Source: Larix sibirica
Taxonomy: Eukaryota > Streptophyta > Pinopsida > Pinales > Pinaceae
Assembly: GCA_004151065.3 (NCBI GenBank)
Contig: NWUY0300003820.1
Location: forward strand, 61,554-85,378
Direction: 5' to 3'
Length of the DNA stretch: 23,825 nucleotides
Shown piece by piece: positions 16,096-23,825 of the stretch. Every line of letters starts with the position of its first letter. Positions within the stretch are counted from its first letter, which is position 1. The position numbers and the translations under genes were made by a program. The notes under the pieces were generated by a model. That model was not told the DNA's origin. It was given only the letters and a program-made list of their open reading frames with translations, and did no database searches.

Positions 16096-19000
16096 CTATC
16101 CAAAAAACTTATAACTCCCAGATTCCTCACGAACTCCATTCCTAATCCCCTCGAAAAATATACAGCCATCCATGAGCCCAATGGCCTTCTTTGAAAGAAA
16201 ATATGCCCCCGAATTGAACTCTCGAAAGATGTGCTTGAAAAAAATATGCTCGAAAGAATTCAATAACATTCGGATACGACCCATCCAATGTTCCAACAAG
16301 AGGTTTGATAGTGTAGCTTTTCCCATCGCCCATTCGATAATGAGCTTAGAGTCACCCACAATCAAGAACGAACCCAAATGTCTCAATCCAACCACATACA
16401 ACAGGGTCCAAAGGGCCAAGAGTTCCACTTTTGTATTGGTGCCTACTCCAGCCCCCATCCAGAGGTTAATCAAGATCCCAGGACTGATACACAACACCAC
16501 ACCAATGCCACATAATCCTTGTTGTTGAGCTCCATCGAAAAAACAAAACGCCTGAAACTGACCCAAATCAGGGACTGAAATACTACGGGCGCGAGGGGAG
16601 ACTCAGTTCTGTGAAATGTCATGAAATAGAGCCATCACTTTTAGGATGACCGAGAGGGCATTGCTATGGATCTCCTGAAATATGTCGTTGTTTCTGGTTC
16701 TCCAAATGAGCCACATCATGAGTAATGGAAGTGTCCTCAAGCATGAATAATGCAAAAACCACGCCCTCAGATTTAGCTCTAAAGAACCAAGAGTCCATTC
16801 GAAAGAGAAAGAGAAACAATTCCCCAAAACATGCCAGACCCACTGAAAGAATAAGCAATATCCAAAGATATGTTCCACTGATTCCATCTCGTGCAAGCAA
16901 AGGACACAAATACCTGGGCCAATGAAACCTTGTTTTTGTTAAGAGTCCAAAGTTAATATCTTCTTCTTAAGGATCAACCACACAATTTTTTTTAGGGATA
17001 GTTGTATGCCAAATCCACTTTGTCCACCACTAAGAAGTGTTTTCTGTACAATAATCCATGAGCAGGCTATACGCCAAATCCAACTTTACTGTGCCATCCT
17101 TCTTATTATAATGCCATACCACTGAATCAAATGTATGTGACAGTCGAATGCCCGCCTGATATAATCTGGACACATAGGTACCCCATTCATTTGTAACATC
17201 CGTCGGAAGATTAAGTGCAAATGTTGATTTCCACTTTGGGGTGACACCATCCACATTGTCCACTACCTGCTGGAGAATGTAAATGTTTTGCTCCCGAAGA
17301 AAGTAAAGTGATCAGTCACACCCAAAAAGGATCTATGCCTAATAATATTTGAATACCTCGCCCCGTCGCCTAGCACAAAGCATGATTAATGATGGGAAAA
17401 TCCCACTGAAGGCTCCACCAAATACAAGAAGCAGAGAATGCCAACTTCTTATGTTTCCTCAACCACGATCCTAAGTTCATCCTTTCCAAGTATTTAAATT
17501 TAATCACAAATCCCCACCCACCCATGGACTTGGGTTTTGAGATGCTCTCCCAAGATGATAGATGAAACTTGAATAGGTCCTGTTTGCCGGCCCATAGGAA
17601 CTAAAATATCTTTCGTCTAATCAAGTCAATAATACTTTATGGTACATGGAATAATGAAAACCAATAAACATGAATACATTCTAGAAAAGAGCAAACTAAA
17701 ACCAATTGAACCCCTAGAGTCAACCAACGATGCATCCAAGAACCTATCCTTCTTTTTATCCTTTTCACTAGCCATAACCAATCCAACTTTTTATAACCGT
17801 TTGGTTTTAATATAAAGCCAAGATATTTGATACCTTCATCCAGTCGGAACATCTTGAAATGAAATAATGAAAATATATGTTCCTGTATCCCTGGGTTGCC
17901 ACCATGAAAAATAAAAGCCGATTTATGAGCATCGATGGACATACATAAATCTCTACAAAAGGTAGAGATAATAGCATGATAACGAACTTTCCAATTTGAT
18001 ATAGAGCCAACCCCGAAAATGAGGACGTCATCTACAAAAAGTAGATGTGTAATATATAAAGCATTTGCCACTTTAACACCCACGATCTTCTTCAGCTCTT
18101 TTGCTTGATTGATGAGTAGACTTAAGCCTTCAATAGCCAAGATAAAGAGGTAAGGGGAGAGGTGACATCCCTGATGGATACCCCTAGACTCTTCTTTACA
18201 GAGTGAAGACACTCATGAGCAATCCCCACTGCATCTAAGATCTGGCGACCAAGAAGAAAACCGAACTGATTCTCAAATATGTATTTGTCAAGATAGGGTT
18301 TCAATCTTTCCGAAATAATTTTAGTGATTATTTTATACATAAATTTACATAGCGAGATGGGTCTATAATCATTGAAGGTATACAAACAATCCTTCTTTGG
18401 CACCAGAGAAATATAAATGGAGTTTAAACAACGTGGGACCAAAGCCTTACTTCTAGTCTCATCAATAACAACTGCTAACTCCATGCCAAACAGATTAAAA
18501 AAATGGAGATAGAACTCCACCATCCACCCATCCAGGCTAGGACTTTTATCCTTAGCAAATAACTTCAGAGTGCTAAAAAATTCCTCCACGAAGACCTGCT
18601 TACCTATGTTTCTGCAATCATCTATGTCAAAGAAAGATGGGAAATTCCAAATAGTCTTTAACTGGTCTTCGATGTCAGTATCTCTAGAGGCTGAATAGAT
18701 ATCACTAAAATGTTTCATCGCAACCTCCTTGAGAGATTTGTTATCACTACAAATCTCATTTTTTTTTTACCTCATCTCCCATATGGCATTGTTTAAACAA
18801 CGGTGGCATTGTTTAGACAACGGTGATTAGCAAATTGTTGGAATAATTTGGTATTGTTGTCACCTGCCTTAATCCAGATGGCCCTGCTCTTCTGGCGCCA
18901 TGTTTCCTCTTTCTGATGTAGAATTTTATGCTTCTCCACTTCTAGATGAATTAGGTGCTCTTTTCTAGCCGGAGTAAAGTACTCCTCATCAACCTTCCCT

Positions 19001-19928
19001 ACTAAAATCTGAATCTCAAAATCAATATCTGAGAGAGTCTTTTCATTTGAATCCTTTTTTCCTTTCTCCCAATCTGATATTTCTGCCTTGAGCAGAGAGA
19101 GTTTTTTTGTAAAGCTAAGCAGTGGGGCTGCACAAATCGAGGAAGAGAAAGAAAGCCATTTTTCTTTCACCATCACATTGAAGTCCACATTTTCAAGCCA
19201 ATACAGATTGAATTTGAAAGGGTAGTGTACACAGTTCTTTTCAAAATCAAGTTGGAGGACCACAACTTTATGATCAGAAATTCCAGATTCATAGGACCAA
19301 GAGCGAAAGCGACCCAAAGAATCACACATAGCTTCAAACATAAAATATTTGTCGAGCCTTTTGGCTATACTTCCTTCCCACAACGACTGTTGGACCAGGT
19401 CGGTACTAAAATAATAGGTGTTATATCAATCGAGTTCAAATCATTAAAACCTGAGTTCAAGATATCAGCCAGTGGATCCATTTTTTTGCTCGCCCCCACA
19501 TCTCCTCAGCTAATAACGTAAAGTTCAGATCCCCTACCAACACACAATAATTATCTGCCAGCAATCCCGACGAAAATAGGTGCTTCTAAAACTGTTTCCT
19601 GTTGAGATAGGGTCCATATATGAACCGAATGAGAAAATCCTTTCAACTTTCCATCTAGGAGAATACCTTCAAAGGTGGAAGAAGTATGTAGATCAACTAA
19701 TTCCGGGTTCCATGCCACCAACGTACCCCCAGACAACTCGTTGGAATCCAAAGCACATAAACACCAATGTGGCTTAAGTCTAAGGAAATGATTATAGGCC
19801 TCAATTGAAGAAATCATCGTCTCTTGAAGCATTATAATGCCAGGTCTAAGTTTTTCTAAGATACTCTTAAGGGCAGTATGCTTATGGCCACTACCCAGGC
19901 CTCTAATATTTAGGGAGAGAAGGTTCAT
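16096..19928 (-). pseudogene. LINE ORF2: endonuclease, RT with internal deletion, zf-RVT, RNase H
   Basis: Domains in order: APE endonuclease (19928 to about 19260) with SLNIRGL, LQET, GDLNF (about 19525) and SDH (about 19275), split over three frames; linker ending AIWIKAGDNNTKLF (about 18860); reverse transcriptase (18718-17700) with NDYRPISLCKF, GIHQGCHLSPYLF (motif B) and LFVDDVLIFG (motif C, both Asp kept); zf-RVT around 16905-16855 (CVLC, HIFGYC); RNase H (16540-16200) with FFDGAQ, KVELLAL, VGDSK and HIFREFNSGAYFLSKK. Motif A of the reverse transcriptase is missing at a junction near 18190. The last RNase H Asp is Tyr (GAY). A 20-bp tandem duplication shifts the frame at 18785-18824. 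A TGA at 16603 separates zinc finger and RNase H, which share a frame. Non-functional. Confidence 0.88.
18785..18824. repeat. 20-bp tandem duplication that breaks the LINE frame
   Basis: ggcattgtttaaacaacggt (18785-18804) is followed directly by ggcattgtttagacaacggt (18805-18824). Removing one unit puts the linker frame (ending at TKLFQQFANHRCLNNA) into the frame of the downstream reverse transcriptase, so the duplication is the frameshift itself. Confidence 0.85.
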
Positions 19929-20325
19929 TGGTCAACCCTCAAATGGGCTACTGAATCTCTAAGAGCCCATTGAGTGTGAGATGAGGTGGTCTCTTTTGGC
20001 ATACCTTTGGAGAAAAGAGAAGAAATAGAAGGGTTGTTGCACTGAGATAAAGAAAATCCTACCTCACCCAGAGACTGAAAAGTATCAAACTCTGAAGGGG
20101 ACCCCTATTCCTTGGCCTTTTTAGGTTTCCGAGCTTTACAAATAATAACATTGCCATTAAAATGGAGGATATAGGGATAACCCCAGGGCTAGTCGAAGAC
20201 GAGGTGGAATAAACATGGATATGATTTAGTGAGGAGGGCTAACTAACCAACAAAGAGGAGTCATCAGGTGGTGAGTCCCACACCGTGAAAGAGGTAATAT
20301 GAATGTCGAGAGGTGAAGCAACCAT
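19925..20325 (-). pseudogene. LINE ORF1 remnant
   Basis: The last 75 or so codons before ORF2 read in one frame (GNVIICKARKPKKAKE, one TAG, SEFDTFQSLGEVGFSL, WALRDSVAHLRVDQ) and end at TGA 19925-19927. Further upstream another frame reads from ATG 20325 (MVASPLDIHITSFTVWDS) with one TAG, so a frameshift near 20165 is likely. It lacks DUF4283 and the zinc knuckle and is the C-terminal part only. The text does not resemble the basic RGR tail of the other LINE ORF1s here, so this element belongs to a different subfamily. Its stop overlaps the ORF2 start as ATGA. Confidence 0.6.
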
Positions 20326-20330
20326 GAAAC

Positions 20331-21440
20331 AATAATTTAAATTTATATATGTTGTGATAATTCCAAACTTTTAATAAATGCAAACATAATTTATGAAATT
20401 CAATATATACATGCTTGAATACAAATATAATAATACAAATTTATAATTATAATCAAATCATTGTGGTTAAAAGCTGGCTTGACCTCGAACAAAAAAAAAT
20501 ATTATGATGAAATTCTTCCACCAAGTATATCTTTAATTATAGTTCAATCTTCTTTACCCTTTGGCATGAATTCTTAATAGGGTATTCCATGTCATTAAAT
20601 AACTTAAAAAATTCATAAAATAAATTAAACAATTTTTAATTTATTGTTACATAGTATAATATCTAATAATACAAATATATTTTGCAATTAAACCTTTATT
20701 GTTGAAAAGCTTTGAATCTTTTGGCTAAAGATCGAACACAAACTTTAAACATATTTCTATAATGAAATTCACCCTCCATGTTTCTCAATCTATAATTATT
20801 TTCAACCTTAGTTACCCATGTAACATGAATTATTAATAAGTTATTCTACTCACTCACTTGATTCCTTTTATCATTGCATGGTGGTAATATACTAGGGGAC
20901 CTTCGTTTCCCAGGTTCTTTATGTTGAATGGCTTTTTCAACCAACCCTTAACCCAACTTGGTTGTTGTCATATTACCACATTGTTTTTTTCTTTATAATC
21001 ACATAGATTGACCATATGAAAATAGAAAGATATTTTATTTAACGGATCCAAAAGAGAGATTATTTGATTTTCTAGGTTTAACAAGGGTTAACTTTCTTCA
21101 TATTACTTTACTATTATTCGCATTTTGGAAAACGATCTTTCCTAAATACATCATCATTATTACCAATTTGACATTGATTTACTTTTTTCTTTCATGTTAA
21201 CTTTATTTATATAAACTTTATAATATTTTTTTCTTGTTTTCCAAATGACTTAAAGCAAGTCCATTATCATTTTTACAAATAGTTCAAAATCAAGAAATTT
21301 AAAAAAGTATCCATGCACACAAGTTTCATGTCTATAATATCTATAAAGCCTCCTAGAAAGTGTCCATATACCATATTTTTTTAGTTAATAACAAGTGGAG
21401 AATTAATATAATTGTTAAAGGTAGTAAAAAGTCCAATTTA
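20331..21440. other. AT-rich spacer
   Basis: About 1.1 kb of AT-rich sequence between two LINEs. No coding stretch found. It contains the divergent direct repeat at 20420-20845. Confidence 0.5.
20420..20845. repeat. Divergent two-copy direct repeat, ~235-255 bp apart
   Basis: Shared landmarks in order: taataatacaaat (about 20430 and 20665), gttaaaagct / gttgaaaagct (20466 and 20701), tcgaac (20485 and 20732), atgaaattc (20507 and 20762) and atgaattcttaatag / atgaattattaataag. The offset drifts through indels. An old duplication or satellite remnant. Confidence 0.55.
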
Positions 21441-21445
21441 ATTGA

Positions 21446-23825
21446 TTTTTTTTTCAGCGAAAAAAACTATATTATTGCTATTAAAAAATGAATCAAACAG
21501 TACAAATGTTCATAAGACCGAGTAAAAAGTCTTATCATACAGTCCAAAATAACCCAAACTGTATGCCTCTAGACTTTTTCATACTACATAATTTCAAAAA
21601 AACCCTCCCAAAAACCTTACTAAAGTTTAACCTTACAGTCATAAAAAAAACAGTTTTCAACTGTCCAATCAAATATCATAGATATGGACCATCCCATAAT
21701 CGATCATCTTTGAATCAAAATGTTCCTCCTAGCAAATATCACCTTCGGCTCCTGAATATGCTTCCTTGGAGAGAGTATCAGCCATGGAGTTGAACTGCCT
21801 ATAGATGTGTTCAAGTGAAATAAGCTCGAAATGCTGAAGTAAAACTTTGATTCAACTGCACCAATGATAAAGGAGAATATTGTTCACTTCATATTCACCT
21901 ATGGCCCATTTGATGGTCACTCTAGAGTCTCCAAAGATCACCACATCAGAGAGACCAAATAAATATGCAACTGTGCGAACACACCACATACCAAGTATTT
22001 CAGCGTTCATATTGGTGCCTTGACCATAGTTCAGCTTCAAAGTAAAATAATGATCCATATTAATGTAAATGCTAGAAGCGCATCTACCACCAGTAGCTGC
22101 ACCATTGAAAAAAATCACAGCTTTATGCTAAGGAAGACAAAAAGAAGTAATCTTTTTAGTTCTTTCCTTAATTACATCTGAACACTGCTCTGAGATCATC
22201 ATTACTGCACATTTAAAAGAAAATTCAATACACGGCCGCTGCTCCTAAAAAATAGCTAAATTCCTAGCCGACCAGACTGCCCATGCAATCACAGCAGGCA
22301 TGAAGGAATGCGTAATTGCAGATCTGAACTAGTCAAGAGAGTTCTGTGCAAATGTTTCAGCACCCCAATGTAAATTCAGATTATAATGACGTTGAATAGA
22401 AATCTAGAGACCCCTTGCAAACATACAATCAACAAAAATATGATTCATAGATTCAGCCTCATGTTTACAAAGATAACAGAAATTTGGACCTTCCCAACCT
22501 CTTTTAACCAATATATCCCATGTTGGGAGTTCGCCCCTCAAAGCTCGCCACATGAAACATTTAATTTTTAATGGTATTTTCCAGTTCCACAGAGTCTTAT
22601 ACCACCAATTTGTTGGGAATCTACACTGTGTGCTGATAACATATTGATAAGCCAATTGCGCCGTGACTGTACCAACTTTGTTATTGTTCAACCAAATCAC
22701 CTTGTCATTATCAGAAGATAATCTGCATCCGATCTCATTCAATTTCTTGATATAATGACTCCATTCAGTAGCACTATCGCCTTCAAACCCCAGCTCGAAA
22801 GCACTCAACCAATAATTCTGACTCACATGATGATTCAAGTTCCTTATCTTATCTAGTGTTTTATAATCAAAACGATGGAGTGTAAGAAGTATCTCATCTG
22901 ATAATCTAAAACCATCATCCAACCCCAGAATTGGATCAATGCCAACCAAAATGTCTTGGCCATTACCTACCTTCCATTCCAGATCCTTAACCATCCAATT
23001 ATAATTTCTTAAAAATCCATTCCAGATAATGGACACATTACTGAGTTTCTTCATAGGGTTTCGCAGCCATCTAATAACATCACCATTCAAGTATTTAACA
23101 TATATCACCTTTGACCATAGTGTAGTACCAAAAAGAGATCTCCAAAAACTCTTCATTCTCAGAACAATACTAAAGAAAGTAAGATTACAGATTCCCCATC
23201 CACCGTGGCATGTAGGGAGTGCAATGGACTCCCACTTAGTCAATACCAGTTTCCTTCGAACAACATCACCAATCCATAAAAAATTGAAGAATAACCTTCT
23301 TAACCTGGTTAGAATAGACACAAGAATTTGATGAAGCGAGAGCCAATATACTGGGATACCAATGAGAACAGACTTGAACAAGATCAGGCGCCCGCCAATG
23401 GATAGCATCCAGAATGTCCAATGTGAAATTTTCTGCTCAACCTTCCTTATCAGCCACACCCAATCATTAATCCTATAACTGTTTGGCTTCAGAAAGTAGC
23501 CCAGATACATAAACCCATCCTCCAATTATTGAAAATTATATGGCATGAGAGTCCTTAATGCAGCAATCCTTTGCTCATAAAATCTATAATGATAAACACA
23601 TGATTTTCTAACACTAACCTTCATACCAGAGGATGCACTAAAATTTGTAATGATATCCATAAACTTCTGCCACTCCAAATTAGTATCCAAACAAGCAAGT
23701 AACACATCAACAACAAATAAGACATGGGTGAAGACTAGCTCCTGAGTTATTTTTATACCTGAGATAGTCCCATCAACTTTCACAGCATTGATCATTCGAC
23801 TAAGCCCATCAATGATTAACAAGAA
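21446..23825 (-). mobile_element. L1-type LINE, 3' part, running off the window
   Basis: Minus strand. The ORF2 portion (23825-21729), a 3' untranslated region of about 270 bp and an A9 tail read at 21454-21446 are present. The tail is preceded by tagtttttttcgctg, close to the end of the LINE whose tail is at 15830. The 5' part lies beyond the right edge. Confidence 0.88.
21729..23825 (-). pseudogene. LINE ORF2, C-terminal 699 codons: RT end, zf-RVT, RNase H
   Basis: One frame runs from the window edge to TAG at 21729-21731 with no frameshift and six premature stops (TAA 23526; TAG 22404, 22329, 22245 and 22128; TGA 21852). It opens inside reverse transcriptase after motif B (LLIIDGLSRMI). 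Motif C reads LFVVDVLL where LFADD is expected, so the first catalytic Asp is Val. YLGYFLKPN (about 23500) follows. The zinc finger at about 22480-22410 is intact (FCYLCKHE, MNHIFVDC). RNase H (22115-21760) has FFNGAA, NAEILGMW, FGDSRVTIKWA and HIYRQFNSMADTLSKEA; the first catalytic Asp is Asn, the other three remain. The gentle decay suggests a younger insertion than the LINE at 16-20 kb. Confidence 0.88.

Larger units (their letters stand above)
15815..20330 (-). mobile_element. Near full-length decayed L1-type LINE
   Basis: Minus-strand element with a partial ORF1 (20325-19925), an ORF2 (19928-16096), a 3' untranslated region of about 265 bp and an A-rich tail read at about 15830-15816. 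The tail is preceded by tattttttttcag-like text, similar to the LINE ending at 21446. ORF1 starts late (no DUF4283), so the 5' part is lost. A target-site duplication was looked for by eye and not found. Confidence 0.85.

Noticed and set aside
21488-21793. 101-codon plus-strand ORF
   Set aside because: Antisense to the 3' untranslated region and RNase H end of the LINE at 21.4-23.8 kb.

Overview
The window looks like intergenic DNA from a seed plant with a large, repeat-laden nuclear genome. The evidence is several L1-type LINEs of the plant kind (ORF1 with a DUF4283 domain and zinc knuckle; ORF2 with an APE endonuclease, reverse transcriptase, zf-RVT zinc finger and a C-terminal RNase H), tRNA-derived SINE-like pieces, AT-rich spacers and no intact host gene. 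The DUF4283 wording made me think of gymnosperms, but that is an impression and not a demonstration.

Layout. 1-452: broken end of an unrecognised ORF, cut at a single N. 1080-3225: a divergent tandem array whose monomers alternate between about 140 and 210 bp, interrupted by a tRNA-like SINE candidate. 4300-5160: 3' remnant of a LINE (minus strand). 5935-7205: two blocks of a degenerate, G-poor CTAACC-type repeat. 7236-10101: a composite retroelement-like area holding two copies of a TATA-containing repeat, a palindromic CTCGATCGAG array, a short ORF start, a CpG-rich pyrimidine-biased stretch and a retropepsin-half plus coiled-coil pseudogene. 10103-10629: C-terminal part of a LINE ORF1. 11826-11988: a third copy of the TATA repeat, butting against a LINE that lost its 3' half (11989-15500). 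15815-20330: a near full-length but decayed LINE. 21446-23825: the 3' part of another LINE running off the window edge.

All five LINE pieces lie on the minus strand. None can be active: each is broken by stops, frameshifts, a deletion or lost catalytic residues. Many frames are kept over hundreds of codons and broken only by TAA, TAG or TGA, as expected from C-to-T decay of methylated repeats. Two different LINEs share a four-base ATGA overlap between ORF1 stop and ORF2 start, which suggests coupled translation.

Four single Ns (453, 8043, 9168, 10102) sit where the sequence changes class, so they are probably contig joins of unknown length. Structural claims across them should not be trusted. 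The most unusual items are the retropepsin/coiled-coil element, the alternating tandem array, the CTAACC blocks and the ATGA junctions.
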